Below are positions 32,274 to 40,861 of a stretch of 56,581 nt of DNA, piece by piece. A program made the position numbers and the translations under genes. The notes under the pieces are model-generated. The model saw nothing but the letters and a program-made list of their open reading frames with translations, was not told the origin of the DNA and did no database searches. The stretch is from an uncultured Anaerolineales bacterium. Its GTDB lineage: Bacteria > Chloroflexota > Anaerolineae > Aggregatilineales > Aggregatilineaceae. The stretch lies in NCBI GenBank assembly GCA_937135955.1, contig CAKZOB010000067.1, forward strand, positions 1-56,581, written 5' to 3'. Position 1 is the stretch's first letter; every line of letters begins with the position of its first letter.

Positions 32274-34736
32274 ATGACTGCGAAAAAACCAACGCGATAC
32301 CTGTGCGGACTGCTGGGATCGGTGGCCCTGCTGATCGGAGTCGGTGCAATGTCAGTGAGCGGCCAGGAGGATACAATGCGGGCGGGCCTGATCAACCTCG
32401 ACCATCTGCGCTTTCTCACCGAACCAGTGCGCTTCGGCGAGAAGTCCCTGGCTATTGTCCACATCTATTCCGAATACCCCGATTACGAATGGGTAGATGC
32501 TGCTGGCGAGGGCATCGCTGCCGTAGATGATGTGGCGCGGGCGGCCATCGTGTACCTCTGGTACTACGAACAAACCGGCGACGAGCGCGCCCTGGAACAG
32601 GCCCGGCTGTGCCTGGAATTCGTGCGCTATATGCAAAACGACGATGGCACCTTCTACAACTTTGTGCTGGACACGGCGGGGACGATCAACACTGAGGGCA
32701 AAACCAGCTACCGGTCGCTGGGCTGGTGGGCCATGCGCGGTCTCTGGGCGCTGGCCGAAGGGTATCGCGTCTTCAGCGGTGTTGATCCCGCTTATGCCAC
32801 CGAACTGCAAACGAGCTACCGTCTGACCGAAGCCGCCCTGGCAGCAGCGTATACGGAGCACTACGGCGAATACAATCTGTTGCATGGCCTGCGCGTCCCC
32901 GCCTGGATTCCCAACGGCTCGGCTGACGAGGCGTCCGTGGGACTGCTGGCGCTGACTGCCTATTACCGCGCCAACCCCAACCCGCAAACTAAAGCGTTGA
33001 TCGAGTACTTCGCCGACGGCATCGCCCAATATCGCCTGGGCGACAGCCTGACCTACCCCTTCGGGATGCATCCGGTGACGACCAATGCCCCCGGCTACTG
33101 GCACGCCTGGGGCAGCCATCAGGTACATGCCCTGGCCGAGGCAGGCGCAGTGCTGGGTCGGCAGGACTGGATCGCTTCGGCGGCAGCAGGAGCCGATGTC
33201 TTTCTCATCCGGCAGCTTGTCTTCGAGCGCATCCGCGAAATTGGGGTGCTGCCCCGCCGCCTGAATCAGATCGCCTATGGGACAAATATGCTGGTGCAGG
33301 GCTATATGGCGCTCTACCAGGTCACCGGAGAAGAACGCTACGCCCGCCTGGCCGGGCTAGCCGGGTCGTGGTATTTCGGCAACAACATGGCCAGCGTTCC
33401 AATGTACGATCCGGAGACAGGGCGCTGCTTCGATGGGCTGCTGGGGCCGGTTGAGTGGCGCGTCAACCGCAATGCCGGAGCCGAATCCACCATCGAGGCG
33501 CTGATGTCGCTGCTGGCAATTCATCGCAGCCCGCTGGCCGAGCGCTATCTAACCTATCGCGAGGTCGAGGTGCGGCCCTATGTGGTGGTCGAGGCGGAGC
33601 AGGGCCGTCCTGCTGGCGGCAAACCCGATCTGCGCACCCGCGACTGGACAGGCGAAGCGTACTTCAGCAATGGGCAATATTACAGCCTGGGCACCGGCGA
33701 TGCGCTGACCATCCCCTTCCGCGTGCCGCTATCCGGCGACTACTGGCTCTACGCGGCCTATCAGCGCGAAGCGATCGCCTCGCGCGAGCTGCAACTGGTG
33801 GCGTTGCGGGCCAGCGCACCGGTGACCATAGACGGCGTGCTCGACGAGTGGGAAGGTGTCCCATCCTTCGCGGCGAACACAGCCCGTCAGTTCCTGCGCG
33901 GGGCGGCACTATGGCGAGGCCCGGACGTAGACAGTTTTACTGTGCAATTCATGTGGGACGACGAGATGCTCTACCTGGCTGCTACGGTGCGCGACCCCGT
34001 GCATCAGCAGGAGTCCATCGGGCCGGGAGTATGGCGGCAAGATGCCCTGTGGGGATATATTGATGCGACGGGGCGCGGCACGCGGCTGAGCGCCAAGTTC
34101 ACCCTGGCCCAGACCCCGCAGGGGCCGCAGGTGTGGGACTGGATCGCCAGCACCTGGCTGCCCAACGCCCGCCTGGCCTGGCAACCGTTCGAGACCGGTG
34201 ACGGCTACATCTACGAAGCTGCTCTGCCCTGGCGTTCTCTGCGTGTGGATACGCCGGAGAAAGGCAAGGTGATCGGTGTAGAGGTTGGGCGTGGCATAGG
34301 CGGTGATTCCTTCCTCGACCTGACCGGTGCTGATCCGGACACAGCGGCCAATCTGGCCGACCTGATCCTGATCAACGATCTCAGCGACCTGGATGCCCTG
34401 GGTGGAGCCGAAGTAGTGCTGGCAGGAGGAGAGCGGGCGATCGCCCTGGGCGTGGCAGTAGATGATGGCGAAACCCTGATCTTGCCCGCTGCCACCGCCC
34501 CCGACCGCCGCTACCTGTGGCTGGATCGGGTCAGCGATGCGCCAGTCTACCTGGCCGAAGGCGAACACACGCTCCGTGTGACCTACGCGGGCACCGAACC
34601 AAGCCGCCGGGTGGTGGTGGACGGCTTCCTGATTCAGCCCGTGATGGCGCGGCGTGTCTTCGCCGGGCCGGACGGAGGGCAGCTTACCCTGACATTCGAC
34701 ACAGTGACGGGTGTGAGCACGCTGTTGGAAGAGTGA
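32274..34736 (+). CDS. Large secreted protein: alpha-helical toroid-like domain, beta-domain and CBM9-like domain
   Basis: An 820-residue exported protein starting 7 bp after the MalG gene. Signal peptide: CGLLGSVALLIGVGAMSVSGQ within residues 11-31. Residues about 45-400 are helix-rich, with repeated aromatic turns (GTFYNFVLD, GWWAMRGLWALAEGY, YWHAWGSHQVHAL) that suggest an (alpha/alpha)6 glycosidase or lyase toroid. Residues about 430-500 form a beta-domain (VVVEAEQGRPAGGKP, PLSGDYWLYAAYQRE). Residues about 510-700 resemble a CBM9/DOMON sugar-binding domain (VTIDGVLDEWEGVP, MWDDEMLYLAATVRDP). I could not name the catalytic family. It is probably a cell-surface glycan hydrolase or lyase feeding the transporter. 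Confidence 0.75.
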   Translation: MTAKKPTRYLCGLLGSVALLIGVGAMSVSGQEDTMRAGLINLDHLRFLTEPVRFGEKSLAIVHIYSEYPDYEWVDAAGEGIAAVDDVARAAIVYLWYYEQTGDERALEQARLCLEFVRYMQNDDGTFYNFVLDTAGTINTEGKTSYRSLGWWAMRGLWALAEGYRVFSGVDPAYATELQTSYRLTEAALAAAYTEHYGEYNLLHGLRVPAWIPNGSADEASVGLLALTAYYRANPNPQTKALIEYFADGIAQYRLGDSLTYPFGMHPVTTNAPGYWHAWGSHQVHALAEAGAVLGRQDWIASAAAGADVFLIRQLVFERIREIGVLPRRLNQIAYGTNMLVQGYMALYQVTGEERYARLAGLAGSWYFGNNMASVPMYDPETGRCFDGLLGPVEWRVNRNAGAESTIEALMSLLAIHRSPLAERYLTYREVEVRPYVVVEAEQGRPAGGKPDLRTRDWTGEAYFSNGQYYSLGTGDALTIPFRVPLSGDYWLYAAYQREAIASRELQLVALRASAPVTIDGVLDEWEGVPSFAANTARQFLRGAALWRGPDVDSFTVQFMWDDEMLYLAATVRDPVHQQESIGPGVWRQDALWGYIDATGRGTRLSAKFTLAQTPQGPQVWDWIASTWLPNARLAWQPFETGDGYIYEAALPWRSLRVDTPEKGKVIGVEVGRGIGGDSFLDLTGADPDTAANLADLILINDLSDLDALGGAEVVLAGGERAIALGVAVDDGETLILPAATAPDRRYLWLDRVSDAPVYLAEGEHTLRVTYAGTEPSRRVVVDGFLIQPVMARRVFAGPDGGQLTLTFDTVTGVSTLLEE

Positions 34737-34745
34737 GGCGTCCCT

Positions 34746-35393
34746 GTGCAGGCTGCGCTGGCAGTGATCTGGGAGACTCTAAGGGATTGGTGGGATAGCA
34801 TGGTTGGGCTGGCGACCTTCAACCTGGTCTGGCTGGGCCTCAGCCTGACCGTGCTCCTGTGCCCGCCTGCCACCGCTGGTCTCTACGCTGTCACCAACAG
34901 CCTGGCGCACGGCAAAGGGCAGCGCCTGGAAGATTTCGTCGAGGCGGCGCGGCGCTACGCCTGGGTAAGCTGGCGCTGGGCGCTGATCAACCTGGTCATC
35001 GGGGCGTTGCTGGCGGTGAACTTCGTTTTCTACGGCTCGATCGAGGCGACAGGGGCCTTCTTCATTCAGCTTGGGCTGACGGTCGCCGCGCTCTTGTGGT
35101 TGGTGATGCAGTTCTACGTGTGGCCGTTTCTGATCGAGCAGGAGCAAAAGCGCCTGCGCACTGCCCTGCGCAATGCGCTGTTCCTGGCCCTGGCCAACCC
35201 TTTGTACACCTTGCTGTTGTTGCTTGTAGCTGTAGTGGCTATTGTCTTCAGCCTGGTGGCCATCCTGCCACTGGGTTTCTTCACCATGAGTTTTTTGGCG
35301 CTGCTGAGCAACCGCGCCGTCGTCGAACGGCTGACGCACTACGGCAAGCTTCCGGCAGCGGACATCTCTCACGCTTCAGGAGACGACCTATGA
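34746..35393 (+). CDS. DUF624/YesL-family membrane protein
   Basis: A 215-residue integral membrane protein with the YesL-type start, a short amphipathic helix ending in WWDSMVGLATFNLVWLGLSL and then LCPPATAGLYAV. Five hydrophobic spans follow and the C-terminus is NRAVVERLTHYGKLP. The start is GTG 34746, 9 bp after the previous stop. Members of this family sit in glycan-utilisation operons (yesL of Bacillus), but their biochemical role is not established. The stop overlaps the GH130 start by 4 bp (ATGA). Confidence 0.85.
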   Translation: MQAALAVIWETLRDWWDSMVGLATFNLVWLGLSLTVLLCPPATAGLYAVTNSLAHGKGQRLEDFVEAARRYAWVSWRWALINLVIGALLAVNFVFYGSIEATGAFFIQLGLTVAALLWLVMQFYVWPFLIEQEQKRLRTALRNALFLALANPLYTLLLLLVAVVAIVFSLVAILPLGFFTMSFLALLSNRAVVERLTHYGKLPAADISHASGDDL

Positions 35394-36274
35394 CCCGGCC
35401 CATCACATTGACGCGCTACTCTGGCAATCCCATCCTGGTGCCATCGCCCCATAGCCCCTGGGAAACAGACAACGTCTTCAACGCAGCGGTCATTGAGCGC
35501 GACGGTCTGGTTTATATGCTCTACCGGGCGCAGGGACTCGACCGTATTTCGCGCATCGGGTGCGCCGTCAGCGTGGACGGCTATCACTTCAACCGGCTCA
35601 GCGAACCTGTGCTGCAACCGGCGAACGAGTTCGAACTGTTCGGCGTTGAAGACCCCCGCGTCACGCAGTTAGACGGCGTCTACTACATGCTCTATACAGC
35701 CTACTCCCCACACGGTGTGCGCGTTTCCCTGGCCCGCAGCACCAACCTGATCGCCTGGGAACGCCTGGGCATCGTGCTGCCCGACGAAGACAACAAAGAC
35801 GCCGCCCTGTTCCCACGCAAGATCGGCGGGCGCTATGCCATGTTCCACCGCCGCCCGCCGGATATCTGGATCGCCTACTCCGACGACCTGCTGCACTGGA
35901 CTGATCATCAAGTAGTCATGAGTCCGCGCCCTGGCACCTGGGAAAGTGTGCGCATCGGTGCGGGCGGGCCGCCGTTCTATACCGAACATGGCTGGCTGGT
36001 GTTCTATCACGGCTACAACGAGCAGCGGGTCTATTGCCTGGGCCTGGCCTTGCTCGACCTGGAAAACCCGACCAGAGTGCTCAAGCGCCAGGATGCCCCC
36101 ATCCTGTGCCCCGACGCCCCCTGGGAATACTGGGGCGATGTGCCGAATGTGGTCTTCACCTGTGGAGGGATCGAGACGGCAGACGAGTACCGCATCTACT
36201 ACGGCGGCGGCGATCACGTCATGGCCGTGGCGTCGGTCGGCAAGCGGGACATCCTGGCCTTCATACAGGAGTGA
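35390..36274 (+). CDS. GH130 family glycosidase or phosphorylase (mannoside type)
   Basis: A 294-residue five-bladed beta-propeller enzyme. I start at ATG 35390, which overlaps the DUF624 stop; the longer open frame upstream is the antiphase of the DUF624 gene. GH130 landmarks are YSGNPILVPSPHSPWE at the N-terminus, DNVFNAAVIERDGLVYMLYRA, the E87-D88-P89-R90 motif (GVEDPRV, with the conserved aspartate as likely acid), FPRKIGGRYAMFHR, and a C-terminal YWGDVPNVVFTCG. Known GH130 enzymes are beta-1,2- or beta-1,4-mannoside phosphorylases or hydrolases. Which applies here cannot be decided by eye. It is cytoplasmic and ends the locus. Confidence 0.9.
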   Translation: MTRPITLTRYSGNPILVPSPHSPWETDNVFNAAVIERDGLVYMLYRAQGLDRISRIGCAVSVDGYHFNRLSEPVLQPANEFELFGVEDPRVTQLDGVYYMLYTAYSPHGVRVSLARSTNLIAWERLGIVLPDEDNKDAALFPRKIGGRYAMFHRRPPDIWIAYSDDLLHWTDHQVVMSPRPGTWESVRIGAGGPPFYTEHGWLVFYHGYNEQRVYCLGLALLDLENPTRVLKRQDAPILCPDAPWEYWGDVPNVVFTCGGIETADEYRIYYGGGDHVMAVASVGKRDILAFIQE

Positions 36275-36309
36275 CGGGCGCTGCACTCACCCAGGAAGCC
36301 GATCCACAA

Positions 36310-36341
36310 GGCAGGGGCGCGCTGTACTCAACGCCCCTGCC
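36310..36341. terminator. Bidirectional hairpin between convergent GH130 and livF
   Basis: A perfect 10-bp stem (GGCAGGGGCG at 36310-36319, CGCCCCTGCC at 36332-36341) with a 12-nt loop in the 108-bp gap between two converging genes. This is the position of a shared terminator, although T-tracts are short. Confidence 0.72.
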
Positions 36342-36382
36342 CCGCTGCTTCTCCTCTGGTGTCAGCCCGCCCGCTGACGCCG

Positions 36383-37087
36383 CTAGCCGCCCAGGTAGGC
36401 GCGCTGTACCTCGGGGCTGGCGACCAGTTCCTGGCTTGGCCCGGCCAGCACGATATTGCCAGTCTCCAACACATAGCCCCGATGGGCCAGCTTCAGCGCC
36501 ATGTGCGCGTTCTGCTCCACCAGCAGGATCGTCTTCCCCTGACGGTTGATCTCGCGCAGAATCTCGAAAATCTGCTGCACGAGGATCGGGGCCAGCCCCA
36601 TAGACGGCTCGTCCAGCAACATCAGATCGCCGCCTGTGACCAGGGCACGACCGACGGCCAGCATTTGCTGCTCCCCGCCCGAAAGCGTGTCGCCCAACTG
36701 ATTGCGGCGCTCTTCAAGGCGCGGGAAGTAGCTATAGACCCGTTTGATACGCTCTTCCAGCTCGGCCCGGCTCAACTGAAAACCGGCCAGGCGCAGGTTC
36801 TCGTAAACGGTCAGGTTGCCGAAGATACGTCGCCCCTCCGGCACCAGCACCACGCCGCGCTTGATGATCTCATGGGCGCTCATACGGGCCAGATTGTTGC
36901 CACGATAGACGATCTCGCCCTGAGTGGGGTGTTGCAGGCCAGCGATGGTGTTGAGGATGGTAGACTTGCCCGCGCCATTGGCACCGATCAGCGTGACGAT
37001 TTCGCCCTCTTCCACATCGAAAGAGACCCCGTGCACGGCCTTGATGTTGCCGTAGGACACATGCAGATCGCGAACGCTGAATAGCAT
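36383..37087 (-). CDS. livF: Branched-chain amino acid ABC transporter ATPase LivF
   Basis: A 234-residue ATPase. Walker A is GANGAGKSTILNTIAG, the signature is LSGGEQQMLAVGRAL, Walker B is LMLLDEPSMGLAPI, the switch histidine is in ILLVEQNAHMAL, and the LivF C-terminus is QRAYLGG. It couples ATP hydrolysis to uptake with LivG. Its start codon shares one base with the livG stop (TGATG). It is the last gene of the livKHMGF set and ends facing the GH130 gene across a hairpin. Confidence 0.95.
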   Translation of the reverse strand: MLFSVRDLHVSYGNIKAVHGVSFDVEEGEIVTLIGANGAGKSTILNTIAGLQHPTQGEIVYRGNNLARMSAHEIIKRGVVLVPEGRRIFGNLTVYENLRLAGFQLSRAELEERIKRVYSYFPRLEERRNQLGDTLSGGEQQMLAVGRALVTGGDLMLLDEPSMGLAPILVQQIFEILREINRQGKTILLVEQNAHMALKLAHRGYVLETGNIVLAGPSQELVASPEVQRAYLGG

Positions 37088-37860
37088 CAGTGCACCTCCG
37101 CCTGCTCACCCAGGTAGGCTTCGATCACCTTGGGGTTGTTCCGGATTTCCTCAGGCGTGCCATCGGCAATCGTCGCCCCAAAGTCCAGCACTTTGATCCG
37201 CTCGCAGATGTTCATCACCAGGCGCATCTGATGCTCGATCAACCAGATCGTCAGGTGAAACTCGTCGCGTATCCAGTGGATGAACTCCATCAGCGCGCCA
37301 ATCTCGCGTGGATTCATGCCCGCCGCCGGTTCGTCGAGGAGCAGCAGTCGGGGCCGCGAAGCCAGCGCACGCACGATCTCGACCCGACGTTGCTCACCAT
37401 AGGGCAGGTTCTTGACAGGTTCGTGAGCGTACCGCTCCAGCTTGAAGAGCCTCAGCAACTCCATCGAGCGCTCTTCGATCTCGCGCTCCTGATGCCGGTA
37501 GCGCGGCAGGTGCAGAAAGGCTTCGGCCAGGTTGTAACTGATGCGGCTGTGATGAGCGATGCGCACGTTGTCCAGCACCGACATCATGTTCCACAAGCGG
37601 ATCGTCTGGAAAGTGCGGCTGATGCCCAGGGCATTGATCGTATGGGGCGACTTGCCCACCAGACTCTGGCCCTGGAAGATGATGTCCCCCTGAGTAGGCC
37701 GGTAGACGCCGGTGACCAGGTTGAAGACAGTGGTCTTGCCCGCCCCGTTTGGCCCGATCAGCCCGATCAGTTCGCCTTCTCGAATCTCCTCGTTCAGGTT
37801 ATCGACCGCGAGCAGGCCGCCGAAGTAGTGCGAAAGGTTCTTAATCTGCAGCAGCGCCAT
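37087..37860 (-). CDS. livG: Branched-chain amino acid ABC transporter ATPase LivG
   Basis: A 257-residue ATPase. Landmarks are [25 protein letters not shown], Walker [39 protein letters not shown], the signature [16 protein letters not shown], Walker [13 protein letters not shown], and a C-terminal IEAYLGEQ. The signature begins PYGEQ rather than SGGQ, as is usual in LivG. It overlaps the livM end by 20 bp. Together with LivF it forms the ATPase dimer for the LivHM pore. Confidence 0.95.
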   Translation of the reverse strand: MALLQIKNLSHYFGGLLAVDNLNEEIREGELIGLIGPNGAGKTTVFNLVTGVYRPTQGDIIFQGQSLVGKSPHTINALGISRTFQTIRLWNMMSVLDNVRIAHHSRISYNLAEAFLHLPRYRHQEREIEERSMELLRLFKLERYAHEPVKNLPYGEQRRVEIVRALASRPRLLLLDEPAAGMNPREIGALMEFIHWIRDEFHLTIWLIEHQMRLVMNICERIKVLDFGATIADGTPEEIRNNPKVIEAYLGEQAEVH

Positions 37861-39829
37861 CGCTCGCCTCCTTCAGTACAACCGCTTCGCCCTCTTCCCT
37901 GACTCCGCGTAGATTGAGCGAAACCTCGCGGAAACCGAACAGTCCCTGAGGCCGGAAGAGCATCAGCAAAATCAGGATCAGGGGCACGACCACCCACTTG
38001 AGCACGGCCAGCGGGCGGAAGGCTTCGATCAGGATCGTGAACAGCACGGCGGCGATCACCGAGCCAGAGATGCTGCCCATCCCCCCCAGGTAGACCATCA
38101 CCAGCGCCTCGGTAGACTTGAGGATGCCAAACACGCCGGGGTTGACATAGGCCAGTACGTGTGCGAACAGGCCGCCGGACATGCCCGCGATGAACGACGA
38201 CACCATGAAGGCGACCAGCTTCACCTTGCGGGTGTTCACTCCCATCAGTTCGGCGGCGATCTCGTCTTCGCGGATGGCGACAATCCCTTTGCCAAAAGTG
38301 GAGTTGACCAGGCTGTGAATGGCGAACACCGACAGCGCCGTGAGCAGGAAGACCCAGCGCAAATTCGTCCACAGAGGAACGCCGTTGAGACCGCGCGGCC
38401 CACCAATCGCCTCGATGTTGTTGATGATGCCCGTCACGATAAAGTTGACGGCGAGCGTCACGATGGCCAGGTAGTCACCGCGCGTGCGGAACGACGGAAA
38501 CGCCACCAGCAAACCGGCCAGCGCCGCCGCCACGCCCCCAGCGACCAACGCGATCAGAAAGCCGATCGGCAAGGCCCAGTCAGGCACAGAGAGCATAGCT
38601 TCGCCGAACACCGCCTCGTCTACGAAAAGCCACATGGTGAGGATAGACGAGATATAGGCTCCCACCGCCATGAAGCCCGCGTGACCGACGGAGAACTCGC
38701 CCATGTAGCCGTTGACCAGGTTCAGGCTGATCGCCAGCATGATGTTGACACCCATGTAGATCAGCACCAGCTCGCGGTAGTCGTTCAGCGCGCCCCACCG
38801 CGACACAGCCCCGTAGAGCACGACGATCTGCAAGGCCAGTCCGGCCCAGGTTGGCAGCCGCAGCAACAGCCAGTTGCCCGGCCTGCGCAGCAGCAGAGCG
38901 ACTATCAGCACTGGGATGATGAAGATCAACAGGTCGTATTCGACGACGTGCAGCAACACCTTGAAGAACCCTGGCTCGCGCGGGCCGTGCGAGGTGAGCG
39001 CATAGACGAAATCTTCGCCAAGCTGACGCAGAGCTTCCCACGACGACCGCAACGGTGCATCGAAGCGATCGGTGGGCGATGGGAAGAAAGGCGCGAGAAT
39101 GCCGGAGAAGTCCAGCTTGGAGAACGGCTCCAACAGTTCAGTGCTCCCGAACAGGCCAGGAACCCGGCGGAAGCCCAACAGCCGTGCCAGAGTCTCACCC
39201 TCTCGCCGCTCCAGCTCAACAGCCGCTACTACACCCAGCAGATAGGCCAGCACCGGAATGCGGCTGAGCTGCAGCGAACGGATTGCCTCCCGCACCGAGC
39301 GCCTCAGCCAGGCGAAGGGCATTCGCCAGCCCCGCGGCAGGGGCAAGGCAACCGCCTCCGTGCCAGGGTTCGCGGGAACGCGCAGGGCCGCCCGCTGTAG
39401 CGCCGTCAGGACGATCAGGAGCAGTCCGGCGATCAGCGCGACTACGAAACCGCTGCGCACATAGTCTGTCGCTGCAGTCCTGGCGTTGACATGATCTTCG
39501 TACAGAAATGTGCCATAGTAGTAACCGACGAGGATGACTCCCATCAGCAGCGCCAGCGTGGAGATGGCTTTGCGCTGCTGAGGTGCGGCCAAGCTCCACA
39601 AGGCCAGCGCTAGCTCGACCAGCGCCGCCAGCGGCACGATGATCAGAAAGGTATTGGTGATCCTGGCCGGCACATCGAGCGATTTGCTCAGCAGTTCATA
39701 AGCGGTGGCAGTAGCCCCATCTTCGAGTGCCAGCCAGGGCAACGCGAACACGGCGATCAGGATCACCAGAGCGCAAGCCAGCGTCACCAGGCTACCGAGA
39801 GAAAATGAGCGATTCGCGGTACGGATCAT
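37841..39829 (-). CDS. livM: Branched-chain amino acid ABC permease LivM with long extra N-terminal membrane region
   Basis: A 662-residue permease, against roughly 300-425 for usual LivM. I start at ATG 39829 (MIRTANRSFSLGSLVTLAC), 13 bp after livH; the frame extends upstream into livH. Residues about 375-645 are the LivM core: NLVNGYMGEFSVGHAGFMAVGAY, FRTRGDYLAIVTLAVNFIV, TFGKGIVAIREDEIAAELMGVN and KSTEALVMVYLGGMGSISGS. Residues 1-370 add about six hydrophobic segments (LACALVILIAVFALPWLAL, FVVALIAGLLLIVLTALQ) and a soluble stretch (LGFRRVPGLFGSTELLEPFS). The extra half has no function I recognise. It may be a lineage-specific scaffold or sensor domain. Confidence 0.9.
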   Translation of the reverse strand: MIRTANRSFSLGSLVTLACALVILIAVFALPWLALEDGATATAYELLSKSLDVPARITNTFLIIVPLAALVELALALWSLAAPQQRKAISTLALLMGVILVGYYYGTFLYEDHVNARTAATDYVRSGFVVALIAGLLLIVLTALQRAALRVPANPGTEAVALPLPRGWRMPFAWLRRSVREAIRSLQLSRIPVLAYLLGVVAAVELERREGETLARLLGFRRVPGLFGSTELLEPFSKLDFSGILAPFFPSPTDRFDAPLRSSWEALRQLGEDFVYALTSHGPREPGFFKVLLHVVEYDLLIFIIPVLIVALLLRRPGNWLLLRLPTWAGLALQIVVLYGAVSRWGALNDYRELVLIYMGVNIMLAISLNLVNGYMGEFSVGHAGFMAVGAYISSILTMWLFVDEAVFGEAMLSVPDWALPIGFLIALVAGGVAAALAGLLVAFPSFRTRGDYLAIVTLAVNFIVTGIINNIEAIGGPRGLNGVPLWTNLRWVFLLTALSVFAIHSLVNSTFGKGIVAIREDEIAAELMGVNTRKVKLVAFMVSSFIAGMSGGLFAHVLAYVNPGVFGILKSTEALVMVYLGGMGSISGSVIAAVLFTILIEAFRPLAVLKWVVVPLILILLMLFRPQGLFGFREVSLNLRGVREEGEAVVLKEASDGAAAD

Positions 39830-39842
39830 GGTGTCGCTTCCC

Positions 39843-40739
39843 CTACACTTTCTGACGACGGGCCACGCCGAATAGGCCGGTAGGACGCACGACAAGGATG
39901 ATCAACAGCAGGCCGAAAGCCACCGGATCGCGCCAGGTGGAGGAAATGCCAATGCTCTTGCCGTAGGCTGGCACGAATATCTCGATGAAGCCGAGCAGCA
40001 ACCCTCCTACAGCAGCCCCGCGGATGTCGCCAATGCCGCCGACCACCGCGGCAATGAAGGCTTTCCAGCCCACGCGCAACCCCATATAGGGATTCAGCAC
40101 GGGGAAAGCCACCCCCCACAGGATACCCCCTGCTGCGGCCAGGCTGGTGCCCAGCAAAAAGGTCAGCGAGATCACCTGATCTTGTGAAACGCCCATCAGC
40201 GGCACGGCGAACTTGTCGTAGGAAATGGCGCGCATGGCCATGCCCCACTTGGTGCGCTGCACAATGGTATACAGCCCGGCGAAGAGCAGCGCCGCCAGCA
40301 CGATGATGATGATCTTCACGTTGCTGATGCTCACCCCGCCCAGATCGTAGACTTTGGTGGTGACCAGGTCCTGCGGGTAGCTACGGGGGTTGGCTCCAGT
40401 GAGGGCCAGCAACCCGTTTTCCAGCAGCAGCCCCACCCCCAGCGCCGTGATCACCACCGACAGACGCGAGGCCTGTCGCAACGGTTTGTAGGCCACGCGC
40501 TCGATGGTCACCCCCAGCAGGCCGGTCAGGATCATGGACAGCAGCAGGGTCGGCACAAAGGGCAACCCCAGCGTGATCGAGCCGAACACGCCGAAGAAGG
40601 CCCCCATCATGAAAATGTCTCCATGCGCAAAGTTGATCAGCAGCAACACCCCGTACACCATCGAATAGCCCAGGGCGATCAAGGCATACAGGCTGCCAAG
40701 CTGCAAGGCATTGAGGAATTGTTGCACAAAGAATTCCAT
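39843..40739 (-). CDS. livH: Branched-chain amino acid ABC permease LivH
   Basis: A 298-residue permease with the LivH plan: FLNALQLGSLYALIALGYSMVYGVLLLINFAHGD near the start, RVAYKPLRQASRLSVVITALGV, and the C-terminal core with ILWGVAFPVLNPYMGLRVGWKAFIAAVVGGIGDIRGAAVGG. The ATG at 40739 lies 122 bp after livK, with a strong intrinsic terminator in that gap, so it probably receives attenuated read-through. It forms the pore with LivM. Confidence 0.95.
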   Translation of the reverse strand: MEFFVQQFLNALQLGSLYALIALGYSMVYGVLLLINFAHGDIFMMGAFFGVFGSITLGLPFVPTLLLSMILTGLLGVTIERVAYKPLRQASRLSVVITALGVGLLLENGLLALTGANPRSYPQDLVTTKVYDLGGVSISNVKIIIIVLAALLFAGLYTIVQRTKWGMAMRAISYDKFAVPLMGVSQDQVISLTFLLGTSLAAAGGILWGVAFPVLNPYMGLRVGWKAFIAAVVGGIGDIRGAAVGGLLLGFIEIFVPAYGKSIGISSTWRDPVAFGLLLIILVVRPTGLFGVARRQKV

Positions 40740-40810
40740 CGGAGCTTCTCCGCTCTATTGCGACGACGCCAACGATACGTCACCTTCTGCTGACACAGCT
40801 CCTCAAAAGC

Positions 40811-40840
40811 GAAAAAGTGCCCCATGTTCCCATGGGGCAC
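40811..40840 (-). terminator. Intrinsic terminator/attenuator between livK and livH
   Basis: A perfect 10-bp stem (GTGCCCCATG at 40817-40826, CATGGGGCAC at 40831-40840) and a tetraloop. In the minus-strand direction a run of five T residues (40812-40816) follows. This is the only post-binding-protein hairpin in the window with a full U-tract. Confidence 0.88.
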
Positions 40841-40861
40841 ACAGTCAGCGGTCAGGGGCCA

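Noticed and set aside
34859-35389. The 471-codon frame ending at 36274 read as one long GH130 protein
   Set aside because: The part before 35390 overlaps the DUF624 gene in another frame and is low in sense. The GH130 family N-terminus begins exactly at ATG 35390.
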